64,000 bases of DNA from Thainema sp966674685 (GCA_966674685.1 CBKWJC010000011.1:27017-91016); one strand, 5' to 3'; counted from the stretch's first letter, positions 7,491 to 16,826 are shown. Numbers and translations: made by a program. Notes: a model not told the origin generated them from the letters alone.

Positions 7491-10052
7491 CTATTCCTCG
7501 CCTTCTTCGTCAGCACCATCGACGGGTGGGACAAGTGCAACAGCTGCGATCGCATCATCGTCATCCAGCCGCTGCACCCGAACTCCGGTGGCCATGCGGG
7601 ACTGGATGGGAATGGCGTTGACCAACTGACGGATAATAATGCCGCGCGTCGTCACCATCATCAGCTCATCGTCGTCACCGACAATCCGCAGCGCCGCTAA
7701 GCGATCGCTCTTCTTGCGGAACTTCATGGAGACCAAACCCATACCCGCCCGATTCTGGAGTCGGAAGCGTGAGACGGGCACTCGCTTGCCTTGACCGCCT
7801 GTGGTGACAACCAGCACCCACGGGCCTTGGTTCTGCGGTGAAGCCGTATCCAAATCCTCGGCTTCATTTTCAGAATCGGCATCGGCATTGGCCACCACCT
7901 GCTCCACTACCTGCGAAGGCAGCACGTCCATACTGATTAGCTGATCGCCATCTTTCAGATTCATGGCCTTGACGCCCCGCGTCGGGCGACCCAGAGGTCG
8001 CAGTTGAGTATCATCCGCTTTAAAGTGGATGGTCATGCCCTTGTGAGACCCAATCAGAATACTGTCCTCAGAGCGAGCACGCCGCACCCAGCGCAGTTCG
8101 TCCCCTTCTTCCAGAGAAATGGCGATTAGGCCATTAGCGCGAATATTGCTAAAAGCTGACAGCGCCGTTTTCTTAACGTAGCCACCCTGAGTGAGCATCA
8201 CCAGATATTCATCATCGGCAAACTCGCTAACGGGAATAATTGAGGTGATTTTTTCCTCGCGGGGAATCGGCAGCATTTGCACAATCGGCATCCCCCGAGC
8301 CGTGCGTGATGCCACCGGGATTTGATAGGCAGGGAGACAGTAGGCCACACCGCGATCGCTAAAGAACAGAATACTGTCGTGGGTGCAGCAGGTGAGGAAA
8401 TGCTGAATCGCATCGTCCTCCTTCATCTTGGCTCCCGCTTTGCCCCGCGTAGCCCGATTTTGCGCCTCAAAGCTGCTGACCAGCATCCGCTTCATGTAGC
8501 CCTGCTCTGTTAGCAGAATCAGGACTTGCTCATTGGCAATCAGGGAAATATCCGTCAGTTCACCCTCAGCCTGCTCAATCACCGTGCGGCGCGGGTCAGC
8601 ATGAGCCGCACGAATGGTCGTTAGCTCTTGCTCAATAATTTCTAGAATTCGCTCACGGCGCTCTAGAATATCCCGCAGATCAGTAATTTGAGCCAGTAGC
8701 TCTTCATGCTCCTTGAGAATTTTCTCCGTTTCCAGAGCAGTGAGACGACGCAACTGCATTTGCAGAATCGCATCGGACTGCGGCGCTGATAGGCCATAGG
8801 TATCCATCAGCTCTTGCTTGGCCGTGGGTGCATCTGCCGCATGGCGAATCAGGTTGATAATTGGGTCAAGATTGTCGAGAGCAATCAAATAGCCCTGCAA
8901 TAGGTGATCACGCTCCTCTGCCTTGCGAAGCTGGTACTGCGTCCGGCGCGTAATCGTCTCAATCCGGAAGTTGAGGAAAACCTCCAGCATGGATTTCAAA
9001 TCCAAAATCTGGGGTTCACCATCCACCAGCGCCAGCATGTTGACGCCAAAGTTATTCTGCAGCGGCGTCTGCTTGTAGAGATTGTTGAGCACCACGCGCG
9101 GATAGGCATCCCGCTTCAGCTCGATCACAATCCGCATACCGTCGCGATCGCTCTCATCCCGGATATCCGCAATGCCGTCGATCCGCCGCTCATTCACCAG
9201 TTCAGCAATTTTTTCGATCAGGGCTGCCTTATTGGTCTGGTAGGGTAGCTCAGTGATAATAATCGCTTCCCGATCAGGGCGACCCCGCTGCTCCACCGTT
9301 TCAATTTCCGCAACGCCGCGCATGGTAATGGAACCGCGCCCTGTCTCATACGCCTCGCGAATGCCGCTGGTACCTAAGATCTGACCACCCGTAGGGAAAT
9401 CGGGGCCAGAGATGTGGTTCATCAGCAGTTCCCGCACGGTAATGGCGGGATTGTGGATCAGCGCAATCACCCCGTCGATCAGCTCACCCAAGTTGTGCGG
9501 CGGAATATTCGTGGCCATGCCAACGGCAATTCCAGAGGAACCGTTGAGCAGAAGCTGCGGCAACCGAGAGGGCAGCACAATGGGTTCTTGCTGCGACCCG
9601 TCGAAGTTATCGGCAAAATCAACCGTATCCGCTTCGATGTCTTGCAGCAGCGTATCGCTAGTGAGGGCTTGCAGACGACATTCGGTGTATCGCATCGCCG
9701 CTGGCGGGTCGTTATCGACCGAACCAAAGTTACCGTGGCCATTAATCAGCGGTGCCCGCATCGAAAAGCTTTGTGCCATCCGCACCAGTGCATCATAAAC
9801 GGCGGTGTCACCGTGGGGATGGTATTTACCGAGTACTTCCCCGACGACACGAGCGCATTTCCGAAACGGGCGGTCTGATGTTAAGCCCAACTCGTGCATT
9901 GCGTATAAAATGCGGCGATGTACAGGCTTTAGTCCATCCCTCGCGTCTGGTAATGCCCGTCCTACAATCACGCTCATGGCGTATTCTAAGTAGGATCGAG
10001 ACATTTCGTTCCGCAAATCGGTCGGAACAATCCGCTCTTGAGGAGTACTCAT
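7491..10052 (-). CDS. gyrA: DNA gyrase subunit A
   Basis: An 853-residue topoisomerase II A subunit that cuts and rejoins DNA to introduce negative supercoils with GyrB. The catalytic tyrosine is Y122 in AAMRYTECRL, at the same number as in E. coli. The quinolone-resistance region reads HPHGDTAVYD, with Thr at the position equivalent to Ser83 and Asp at 87. The C-terminal beta-pinwheel carries a degenerate GyrA box, QNRATRGKAG, instead of QRRGGKG, which as I recall is usual in cyanobacteria. The protein ends in an acidic tail (DGADEEGEE). It could be a ParC-type subunit, but length and N-terminus favour GyrA. A terminator follows at 7431-7469. Confidence 0.93.
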   Translation of the reverse strand: MSTPQERIVPTDLRNEMSRSYLEYAMSVIVGRALPDARDGLKPVHRRILYAMHELGLTSDRPFRKCARVVGEVLGKYHPHGDTAVYDALVRMAQSFSMRAPLINGHGNFGSVDNDPPAAMRYTECRLQALTSDTLLQDIEADTVDFADNFDGSQQEPIVLPSRLPQLLLNGSSGIAVGMATNIPPHNLGELIDGVIALIHNPAITVRELLMNHISGPDFPTGGQILGTSGIREAYETGRGSITMRGVAEIETVEQRGRPDREAIIITELPYQTNKAALIEKIAELVNERRIDGIADIRDESDRDGMRIVIELKRDAYPRVVLNNLYKQTPLQNNFGVNMLALVDGEPQILDLKSMLEVFLNFRIETITRRTQYQLRKAEERDHLLQGYLIALDNLDPIINLIRHAADAPTAKQELMDTYGLSAPQSDAILQMQLRRLTALETEKILKEHEELLAQITDLRDILERRERILEIIEQELTTIRAAHADPRRTVIEQAEGELTDISLIANEQVLILLTEQGYMKRMLVSSFEAQNRATRGKAGAKMKEDDAIQHFLTCCTHDSILFFSDRGVAYCLPAYQIPVASRTARGMPIVQMLPIPREEKITSIIPVSEFADDEYLVMLTQGGYVKKTALSAFSNIRANGLIAISLEEGDELRWVRRARSEDSILIGSHKGMTIHFKADDTQLRPLGRPTRGVKAMNLKDGDQLISMDVLPSQVVEQVVANADADSENEAEDLDTASPQNQGPWVLVVTTGGQGKRVPVSRFRLQNRAGMGLVSMKFRKKSDRLAALRIVGDDDELMMVTTRGIIIRQLVNAIPIQSRMATGVRVQRLDDDDAIAAVALVPPVDGADEEGEE

Positions 10053-10095
10053 ACAGGAAAAAACCTCAAAAAATTAAGCTTTTAGCAGCGAAAAC

Positions 10096-10120
10096 GCAGT
10101 AAGACGAAATTGCTTACTGC
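10096..10120. promoter_or_regulatory. Inverted repeat in the gyrA leader
   Basis: GCAGTAAG (10096-10103) and CTTACTGC (10113-10120) form an 8-bp perfect inverted repeat 44 bases upstream of the gyrA start codon. It could be an operator or an mRNA hairpin near the start. Function is inferred from position only. Confidence 0.35.
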
Positions 10121-10242
10121 ATTGGCCTGAAAACGTTGAAAATTCGTTGTTTCAGCGTATTTAATTTTAACATATTTCCTCAAGGCTGGGGGGATGGTGG
10201 AGGGCTGTATTCTTCACCCCCAGGGATACGAAACTGACATGC

Positions 10243-11364
10243 CTATGCCGTGGGTGTAAGCTGGCAGAGAAAGAGGCCAAACCAGTGGTTAGGGTCAGTG
10301 AATAACTTTTGCACAGGAAGATTGTGCTGGGAGAGGAGGGTGCGGACGGCTGTGGGATCGAACTTGCGGGAGATTTCGGTACGGATGGCTTCTCCTTGGG
10401 CGAGTTTGACCTGAAAGTCAAGTTTGTCAAGCTTTACCGTCTGATCAGTTAGGCTGTGCAGATACATCTCGATTTGATGATTGACTGCGTCGTAGATGGC
10501 CTGATGCTTGAATTGGGAAAGGTCGAAATTGCCGTCAAACCGCTGATTGAGGTGGCGCAGCATATTGAGGTTAAATTCAGCCGTTACGCCTTGGGCATCG
10601 TTGTAGGCTGCTTCCAGAATGGCTTTGGGCTTTTGTAGGTCTAGTCCCAGTAGGAAATAATCGCCGGGGTTGAGCGCATTGGCAATTTGAGTTAAAAAGC
10701 GATCGCATTCTGCCTCATTCAAATTACCCAAGCTACTGCCAATAAACATCAGCATACGAGCCGATAGGTGAGAAGGCTGTAAATTCGCCAGTCCAGTATT
10801 GTAGGTGGCTGCAATACCATGTACTTGAATCGCGGGATACTCATGTCGCAACTGCTGAGCGCTTTTTTCTAACATGCCAGCACTGACATCAATAGGCACA
10901 TAGTGCAGCGGTGTTTCTTGTGCTTGATAGGCGTCCAGCAGCAGGCGAGTTTTGGTTGAGCTGCCGCTGCCGAGTTCAATCAGCTCGCAATCGCCTGTGA
11001 GCTGAGCAATGTCGGACGCAAACTGCTCCAGAATTTGGGTTTCGGTACAGGTTAGATAATATTCCGGCAGTTGACAAATTTGCTCAAACAGCTCAGAGCC
11101 GCGATCGTCATAGAAATATCGGGCGGGCAGCGTTTTCGGCTGCTGGCTTAAACCGTTAATAACATCCTGACCCGGATCGGCTTCCTGAGTTGAGCCTGTG
11201 AGGTGACGAATGCTAATCCCTAGTTGATGGGAGATCGCTGCATCTGCGATCGCATTCATCTGTTTGCCCTGTACACTGCTCTGCGACTTGCGTGACGAGA
11301 CATCCACCTGAGCATCCGGCAATGTAAGAGATTGGCGCTCAGCGGAAGAAGGCGTCATGTTCAT
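10243..11364 (-). CDS. egtD: L-histidine N-alpha-methyltransferase (ergothioneine synthesis)
   Basis: Matches the EgtD family of SAM-dependent enzymes that trimethylate histidine to hercynine, the first step toward ergothioneine. Diagnostic parts are LPARYFYDDRGSELFEQIC, PEYYLTCTETQIL and the SAM-binding loop IELGSGSSTKTRLLL. The end KLFTDPNHWFGLFLC is also typical. The chosen start is the ATG at 11364 (MNMTPSS); a GTG four codons upstream (11376) and an ATG at 11358 are alternatives. The first 40 or so residues before SIRHLTGS are poorly conserved in character. No EgtB-like gene lies in the window. Confidence 0.9.
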   Translation of the reverse strand: MNMTPSSAERQSLTLPDAQVDVSSRKSQSSVQGKQMNAIADAAISHQLGISIRHLTGSTQEADPGQDVINGLSQQPKTLPARYFYDDRGSELFEQICQLPEYYLTCTETQILEQFASDIAQLTGDCELIELGSGSSTKTRLLLDAYQAQETPLHYVPIDVSAGMLEKSAQQLRHEYPAIQVHGIAATYNTGLANLQPSHLSARMLMFIGSSLGNLNEAECDRFLTQIANALNPGDYFLLGLDLQKPKAILEAAYNDAQGVTAEFNLNMLRHLNQRFDGNFDLSQFKHQAIYDAVNHQIEMYLHSLTDQTVKLDKLDFQVKLAQGEAIRTEISRKFDPTAVRTLLSQHNLPVQKLFTDPNHWFGLFLCQLTPTA

Positions 11365-11502
11365 CCTGAATATCACCCAACTGGTTAGCTACTGGCAGGA
11401 TCACAGCCCCGCGAAGGCATAGTAACGCAAGTCGGTGAAAAACGCGTTAAAATTGCCGTTTTTGTCCTAGTAAAACCAAATCCGACTCGAAAGAACCCAA
11501 AT

Positions 11503-11543
11503 ATTTTCATAAAAGTCAGGCTACACCTAACTTTTATGAAAAT
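11503..11543. terminator. 18-bp hairpin downstream of the DUF4335 gene
   Basis: Arms 11503-11520 and 11526-11543 pair over 18 bp with one mismatch and a 5-base loop. The core AAGTCAGG/CCTAACTT is shared with hairpins at 24065-24107 and 36542-36602. It lies 111 bases past the stop of the minus-strand DUF4335 gene. There is no clear T-run, so a terminator role is inferred from position. Confidence 0.5.
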
Positions 11544-11653
11544 AAAAATTGGTTTTTACACAAAGCCCCAAAAACAAAACGTAATGATATCGCCGCACTG
11601 CGACGGCAGCGTCATTACTTCAGGGTTTTGGTTTGCGTCAAGAGTGAGCCAAA

Positions 11654-13306
11654 CTACTCCGCGAAGGTCTGCACTGCTCCATTCGGTGACAAGACTAAAC
11701 GAATTCGGGCTGCATTCCCATCTGGCGACGGGGAGATAAATGATTCTCCTCGCAATGGGATACTGGTGCGATCCAGATAAATTTCTGACGCTTGACCCAG
11801 CGGAGTCACTTCCTCTAACGAACCATCAGGGGCCAGCGTCAATCGGTATTCCAGCGTATCTTCCAAGCTTTCCGGTGGTGCCCAGCGAGCTTGGAAATAC
11901 TGTCGCACTTGAGCAACCTGCGGCAGAGTGTCGAATGCCGTTTTAGCAGGCGTTTCTGAACGAGCCGACTCCGCCGACTCTGCCGATAGCGTCGAAGATT
12001 CCGGTTCAGCCGAATCGGCTTCGGCTGAAGCAATCGAGGCAGCAGAATCAGCCGTCTGATCCGTTGGAGTCTCCGGTTGGGGCGCAATTTCTAGCTCAAC
12101 CGTATCCGCAGGTGCAGGTGCAGCAGATGGTGTGTCGCTGGGAGAACTGGATGTACTGGGTGCAGACGGTGTCACCGTACCGGGTAGCGGTGGCGGTACA
12201 ACGGGGCGCTGGACAGCTCGCGGACTCGATGTGACGGGTACGCGCGGCAATGTGGCTGGTGCATTCGGCTGTACTGCACCAGCAGGTGGGGGTGGCGGCA
12301 GCGTTTCTAGTGCATTGGGATCAATGGGTGCATCTCCTTCCATGATGGTATTGGAGTCAATCCGAGCCACAGTTTGCTGCTGCTGATCCAGACTAGTGGC
12401 ATTTTCGCTATTGGTGGGCGCTTCTGAAATCACCGTACTCCCTTCCCAAATGTTGGCGATTGCCGGAGTTAAGGCCAATGCAATTAGAACACCAGCCGCT
12501 ATTTTGCCCCAGGAGGAGGGACGCTGAACCCAGCGCTGCTGGTTGAGTGCTGGAATGGCTAATCCTGCTGTACGATAGTCATCCAGAGCAGTCGCTAAAT
12601 CAAATAACTGCGTAGTATTAAGCACCAAAGAATCGCCAGACTGGACTGTAGCTAGTGCGCCGAGCTGTAGTTTGTGATGGAGCAAACCGTGCGGTTCCAC
12701 GACGATATCGCGGGCAGAATGCAGGGAATTTGTCCCGCTGGTTGCTGGAGCCGGAAATCGATCGCCCAGTTCAGAGGGCTGACGTTCAGATGCGATCGCA
12801 TTAACCTGAGCTGCCCCATTCACCTGATTAGCATGATCATCAGAAGACTCAGCAGATCCCGTCAAATCTGCTGAATCAACAACTGAGGTAGCCAGAGCCA
12901 AACGCGCCATATCAGCCCAAGAGGTCGATTGGATATGATGCAGATGCTCTAAGTAATTAAATGAAGCAGAATCTGACGCGTCCGCTGCTCGAACGTGAAC
13001 AGCAGATGGATCAGTCGTAGCCGTACCCAAACCGTCCAGAACCACAGGACGAGATGGGGTAGCGTGTAAAAACCGCTGCACGTAGTCTCCCACCGCATCC
13101 GCCAGTTTTTCAAGCTGAATGCGATCGCCCTGGATTACAACATGGTTCTCAGACAGCAGGCGCGGATCATCGAAGCGCAACTGGAAGCGAATGTGTTTCC
13201 ACACGGGTCGATCGCTCCAGCGAGAGAGCGGGGACACTCGCGCCGAAATCTCCAGCGTGCAGGTTGGAGGGGTAAATCGTCGAGAGACGGTAGACGATAG
13301 AGGCAT
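11654..13306 (-). CDS. DUF4335 family protein, single membrane span, Pro/Ser-rich linker
   Basis: A 550-residue cyanobacterial protein of unknown function. The N-terminus MPLSSTVSRRFTPPTCTLEI and the following strand-rich 80 residues match my memory of DUF4335. A single hydrophobic helix (WGKIAAGVLIALALTPAIAN) lies near 267-288. It is followed by a long low-complexity stretch rich in Pro, Ala and Ser (about 330-450) and then a C-terminal segment starting FDTLPQVAQVRQYFQARW. The layout suggests a cytosolic N-domain, one membrane span and an extracytoplasmic C-domain on a flexible linker. It is downstream of the DUF3038 gene; in my memory these two families are usual neighbours in cyanobacteria. 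Function unknown. Confidence 0.8.
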   Translation of the reverse strand: MPLSSTVSRRFTPPTCTLEISARVSPLSRWSDRPVWKHIRFQLRFDDPRLLSENHVVIQGDRIQLEKLADAVGDYVQRFLHATPSRPVVLDGLGTATTDPSAVHVRAADASDSASFNYLEHLHHIQSTSWADMARLALATSVVDSADLTGSAESSDDHANQVNGAAQVNAIASERQPSELGDRFPAPATSGTNSLHSARDIVVEPHGLLHHKLQLGALATVQSGDSLVLNTTQLFDLATALDDYRTAGLAIPALNQQRWVQRPSSWGKIAAGVLIALALTPAIANIWEGSTVISEAPTNSENATSLDQQQQTVARIDSNTIMEGDAPIDPNALETLPPPPPAGAVQPNAPATLPRVPVTSSPRAVQRPVVPPPLPGTVTPSAPSTSSSPSDTPSAAPAPADTVELEIAPQPETPTDQTADSAASIASAEADSAEPESSTLSAESAESARSETPAKTAFDTLPQVAQVRQYFQARWAPPESLEDTLEYRLTLAPDGSLEEVTPLGQASEIYLDRTSIPLRGESFISPSPDGNAARIRLVLSPNGAVQTFAE

Positions 13307-13467
13307 ACAGCGTTAATCGATCCGCGTACTAATACGTTAACTAAGAATAGGAACGGTCAGGATAGACAAAACTCGTTAGCGCTCCAGCTTTGATCTTAAA
13401 ACCCAAATCCTGATCTGGGGCAAATAGGCTAATTTCATCTAGTGGCAGAGCATGTCCAAAGCTTTTT

Positions 13468-13555
13468 GTAGGTTGGGTTTCGACTGCGCTCAACCCAACG
13501 AGTGAGTTGATAACTCGGTTAAGTGTTGGGTTTCGCGCTGCTTAACCCAACCTAC
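13468..13555. repeat. GTAGGTTGGGTT dispersed repeat, copy 1
   Basis: Begins GTAGGTTGGGTTTCG and ends AACCCAACCTAC, with internal CAACCCAACG and GTGTTGGGTTTCGC. This is a double hairpin built from TTGGGTT/AACCCAA units. It lies between the DUF3038 and DUF4335 genes. Other copies are at 50715-50791 and 51419-51491. Confidence 0.8.
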
Positions 13556-13576
13556 TCAACTGCCCAACCAGCTAAG

Positions 13577-14173
13577 TTAGGCGACTGAAGTACTAGCCCG
13601 ATCAAACAGAGCTAACCAGAGGCGACGAACACCACCGGGATTGCTGTAGAACAGCAGGTCGATCAGCAGCTTAAACGCTAGATAGGTCAAACTACTAGGC
13701 GATGCGTCGTCCCCATCTTCCATCCGTTCCTGATACAGGTTACAGAAGTTGTCTAAATAGTCTCCTAGGAGGGCGACGCGATGGGGTTCTTTTTCCTGTT
13801 CGCTGACTTGCTCTAAGAGTGTCACCGCCCGTCGAATTAGCTCCTGATGCTGGTTCGCCAAATGGCAAATAATCAGCACCAGCGATCGCGCTTCTTCCAC
13901 GTCCATTTTTTTGCGGCCCTGACCTTTTCGTAAGGGACTCGACTGACGCAATCGCCAGAGGGCGACGCGATCGGCCACGACCGATTCCAAATGTAAATCA
14001 GCCGCCGCTTTTAACATGGCATCTGAGCCAATATCAGCCAAAGCCTCTAGCGCGAGTAAGACTAAATCCAACTGCGCTTTGATGTTGTCAAGCTGCTGTG
14101 GATTTGGCTCTTGGGAAATGGCTAGGCTCTCCCAAGGCGGGGAAGATGGGGGCGATGTCATCGTTGGAGACAT
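13577..14173 (-). CDS. DUF3038 family protein
   Basis: A 198-residue, predominantly helical, probably soluble protein. The segment LDNIKAQLDLVLLALEALADIGSDAML and later MDVEEARSLVLIICHLANQHQ match the DUF3038 family, found in cyanobacteria as I remember it. No catalytic motif is visible. It lies 270 bases upstream of the DUF4335 gene on the same strand, and the gap is mostly a dispersed repeat. The paired conservation suggests a joint function, which is unknown. Confidence 0.82.
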   Translation of the reverse strand: MSPTMTSPPSSPPWESLAISQEPNPQQLDNIKAQLDLVLLALEALADIGSDAMLKAAADLHLESVVADRVALWRLRQSSPLRKGQGRKKMDVEEARSLVLIICHLANQHQELIRRAVTLLEQVSEQEKEPHRVALLGDYLDNFCNLYQERMEDGDDASPSSLTYLAFKLLIDLLFYSNPGGVRRLWLALFDRASTSVA

Positions 14174-14580
14174 ACTTTTATTAAACGATTCAAATAGGGA
14201 TGAATATAGCGGGTTGCAAGTATTGAAACAGGACGAATGGTAAAGGAGTCAAGTTTCCCAACTTAACATCTTGCACCAAAACCGAGAAGAGTCGTTGTGC
14301 CGCCGGATTGCATGGCACAACACACAACATATTGTCACCACTTTCTAATTGGAGCGGATGGGATGAGACTGTCAGGGTTAAAGTCGTGTAAGGATTGTGT
14401 ACCCGTTGAAAAATTTGTACCGAAATTGGTTGGGAGGGTCTAGTTTTGGAAGGTACAAGTTTTGGGAATCAGTTCTTTATCTTAACAGTTGCGGATTCAT
14501 TCAAAATAAGCATGACATTTTGCCATACAGCGCCTACAATTGCGCTACCACACTGTTAGAGAGAATAACAAAGGCCACTC
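14174..14580. other. Intergenic region between divergent genes, with a TTGCAC-type repeat fragment
   Basis: No gene is supported in these 407 bases. 14271-14322 begins TTGCACCAAAACC and contains GTTGTGCC...GGCACAAC, a short hairpin. This is a degraded relative of the element at 39264-39501. Promoters for both divergent genes should lie here, but I could not pick a convincing one. Confidence 0.6.
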
Positions 14581-15486
14581 ATGACCCGGTCTGAGCAAGT
14601 TCGCGTTCCTCCATCTGATCTGTTTTCGGTCAATCCGCCCCCCGCTTCGGGTGGAATTTTGCATCCTGGATTTTGGCTTTATGTCGTGCAAACCCGTCCT
14701 CTGTGGGTACTGGGCACCATTTGGATTGCCACTGCGATCGCAGCTTTGGTTGCCATTAATGGTTTGCTAAAGCCAGCAGAGTTTAATACAACTCAAATCA
14801 CCGAAAATCCAGACGGTACCGTAGAGGTTACGCCGATTCAGGTCAGTGAAGAGATTCCGGTTTGGACGCTAGGAGCTTTGCTCGGGGGCTGCATGGTGGG
14901 ATCGGTCGTGGTCACTGCGATCGCAAATCGGCCACCCAAGTCGCCCGCTCAAAAAGAATACGAAAAGCGCCAAAGAGCAATGGCCAAAGCCAAAGCCAAG
15001 GCCCGACGGGCACAGTTAGCCGCTAAAAAAGCCAAGGCCAAGCCCGTCGTCGAGAAAGGGCCGAAGAAATTGAAGCCGTTCTATGAAGTTGAAGTGACCT
15101 CGCTTTGGCCCGATGGCACACCCCTGGGACTGCCAATGGCAACCCAGCCCGTGATGGAACCATTCGTTACCGAACAGGGAGTTGTTCCGGCTCAGGTTAG
15201 CGCTCCAGTTAGCGCTCAGGTTGCGATCGCAACTGAACCCACCCACCCACAGCCTAGACCCATCAACACCCATCAACCCTCAACAGCCGATCCCCAACCT
15301 ATTCGCCCCTCACCCACCACTCACTCACGTCAGCCCGTCACCCAATCACCCCGATCCGTTCCGTCAACGCAACCTGACATCACAGTGCTGCCAGCCGACA
15401 CCGTTCACCCACTCGACTGGCCCAACGACGGACTCGCCCAAGCCTTCGACATCCGCAAGCAAGTCCCCCTCTCATCCTGGCTCTAA
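14581..15486 (+). CDS. Hypothetical protein with two membrane spans and a basic Lys/Ala-rich tail
   Basis: A 301-residue protein I do not recognise. Two hydrophobic helices lie near residues 40-61 (WVLGTIWIATAIAALVAING) and 97-118 (WTLGALLGGCMVGSVVVTAI). A charged segment rich in Lys and Ala follows (about 125-160, KAKAKARRAQLAAKKAKAK), then FYEVEVTSLWPDGTPLG and a low-complexity Pro/Gln/Thr stretch with repeated PTHPQP-like motifs. The basic segment after the second helix is predicted to be cytosolic. It is followed 141 bases later by coaD on the same strand. Confidence 0.7.
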   Translation: MTRSEQVRVPPSDLFSVNPPPASGGILHPGFWLYVVQTRPLWVLGTIWIATAIAALVAINGLLKPAEFNTTQITENPDGTVEVTPIQVSEEIPVWTLGALLGGCMVGSVVVTAIANRPPKSPAQKEYEKRQRAMAKAKAKARRAQLAAKKAKAKPVVEKGPKKLKPFYEVEVTSLWPDGTPLGLPMATQPVMEPFVTEQGVVPAQVSAPVSAQVAIATEPTHPQPRPINTHQPSTADPQPIRPSPTTHSRQPVTQSPRSVPSTQPDITVLPADTVHPLDWPNDGLAQAFDIRKQVPLSSWL

Positions 15487-15595
15487 CCCCACCACCACCA
15501 TTAACCAACTATTAACCATTAACCCTTTTCACCTTCCCACCCATCCACCCCACAAGACATCCAAAATGTCTGCATCCGTCTGCGGAACAGTCCGA

Positions 15596-15601
15596 TATAA
15601 T
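15596..15601 (+). promoter_or_regulatory. Candidate -10 box for coaD
   Basis: A perfect TATAAT lies 32 bases before the GTG start of coaD. No good -35 hexamer is seen 16-18 bases upstream. It would fit a promoter lacking a strong -35, but the call rests on one hexamer. Confidence 0.35.
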
Positions 15602-15633
15602 CGCTTCAGCAGTTAATCATTCATTTCTTGAGC

Positions 15634-16155
15634 GTGATCGCAGTTTATCCTGGCAGCTTTGACCCAATTACTCTTGGCCATCTTGATGTTATTGAGCGGG
15701 GCTGTAAACTGTTCGAGCGTGTGATTGTCGTTGTTCTCCGAAATCCCAACAAAACACCGCTATTTGATGCCACCAAGCGGATGGATCAAATTCGCTATTC
15801 AACTCGACATTTACCCAATATTGAAGTGGATAGCTTTGACGGGCTAACCGTCACCTATGCTAGAAAACGGAATGCTCAAGTGCTGCTGCGTGGACTGCGG
15901 GTTTTGTCGGATTTTGAAAAAGAGCTGCAAATGGCTCACACCAACAAAACCTTGTCGGATGATATTGAAACCCTGTTTGTAGCAACTTCAACTGAATACG
16001 GCTTCTTAAGCAGTAGTTTAGTGAAAGAAATTGCTCGATTTGGGGGGCCAATTGACCATCTTGTTCCTCACCATGTCGCTCAGGATATTCACCAATGCTA
16101 CGCCAAGGCGCACCCAGCATTAATCAAGACGGAAACCCCATCGCCAACGGAATGA
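15634..16155 (+). CDS. coaD: Phosphopantetheine adenylyltransferase
   Basis: CoaD makes dephospho-CoA from 4'-phosphopantetheine and ATP, the fourth step of CoA synthesis. The nucleotidyltransferase motif is intact: AVYPGSFDPITLGHLDVI, with the T/HxGH-type histidine at residue 16. RGLRVLSDFEKELQMA and EYGFLSSSLVKEIARFGG complete the family pattern. The GTG at 15634 gives MIAVYPGSFDP, the usual length; a TTG two codons upstream (15628) is the alternative. The stop overlaps the next start as ATGA at 16152, so translation of the next gene is probably coupled. Confidence 0.93.
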   Translation: MIAVYPGSFDPITLGHLDVIERGCKLFERVIVVVLRNPNKTPLFDATKRMDQIRYSTRHLPNIEVDSFDGLTVTYARKRNAQVLLRGLRVLSDFEKELQMAHTNKTLSDDIETLFVATSTEYGFLSSSLVKEIARFGGPIDHLVPHHVAQDIHQCYAKAHPALIKTETPSPTE

Positions 16156-16826
16156 CCAACAGTAGCTCTAATGGGATCGACATTCAGCAGGAGTTAAATC
16201 GGCTGGAGGAAATGCTGCTGGACAGCCCTCGCCTGCCGTTTAGCCGCCGGACGCTCGTCGATGAAGAACAGATTCTCGATCAACTGGATCTAATTCGGTT
16301 GAATTTGCCGACTGCTTTCCAAGAAGCCACTCAAATTGTGCGGCAGAAGCAGGAAATTTTGGCTGAAGCCGAACAGTATGCCCGTGAAGTGATTGCTGTG
16401 GCCGAACAGCAAGCGGCGCAAATCATGGATGAGATGGGCATTGTTCGCCAAGCCGAAATGCAGGCGGATCAGATTCGGCGACAAGTGCAGCAGGAATGCG
16501 AGACCGTCCGCAGCCAAACCATTGATGAAATTGAGCGTGCTCGGAATCAGGCACGGGAGCAAGTTGAATCGATGCAGCAATCTGCGATCGCAGAACAGAT
16601 GCAAATTCAGCAAGACGCTGATGTCTATGCCGATCAGGTGCTCCAAGGTTTAGAAAAGCAGCTCATGGAGCTGATGCGGATTGTGCGGAACGGTCGTCAG
16701 CAGCTTGGCCCCGATGTCTCAGTTTCCAAATCGGCACAGGCAAAGTCTTTGCCTCACGGTGCCCAAGCACAGGCGCGCATGACGAGTGGTAGAAATTCTC
16801 GACAAGCCGATCGATTGCAGCGCTGA
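16152..16826 (+). CDS. Coiled-coil protein of DivIVA / ATP-synthase-b-like type
   Basis: A 224-residue protein that is mostly one long coiled coil (about residues 55-195), rich in Glu, Gln, Ala and Arg: EAEQYAREVIAVAEQQAAQI, ARNQAREQVESMQQSAI. Short conserved-looking N-terminal segments come first (ELNRLEEMLLDSPRLPFSRR; VDEEQILDQLDLIRLNLP). No membrane span is present, which argues against a true ATP synthase b subunit. It may be a scaffold or cell-shape protein, but this is inference. The ATG overlaps the coaD stop; a longer reading from an ATG at 16095 would lie inside coaD and is less likely. Confidence 0.75.
   Translation: MTNSSSNGIDIQQELNRLEEMLLDSPRLPFSRRTLVDEEQILDQLDLIRLNLPTAFQEATQIVRQKQEILAEAEQYAREVIAVAEQQAAQIMDEMGIVRQAEMQADQIRRQVQQECETVRSQTIDEIERARNQAREQVESMQQSAIAEQMQIQQDADVYADQVLQGLEKQLMELMRIVRNGRQQLGPDVSVSKSAQAKSLPHGAQAQARMTSGRNSRQADRLQR

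Noticed and set aside
16095..16151. Longer N-terminus of the coiled-coil gene from the ATG at 16095
   Set aside because: It would overlap coaD by 61 bases, whereas the ATG at 16152 forms a clean ATGA junction.
16152..16826. ATP synthase b subunit
   Set aside because: The coiled coil is similar, but there is no N-terminal membrane helix and no other atp genes nearby.
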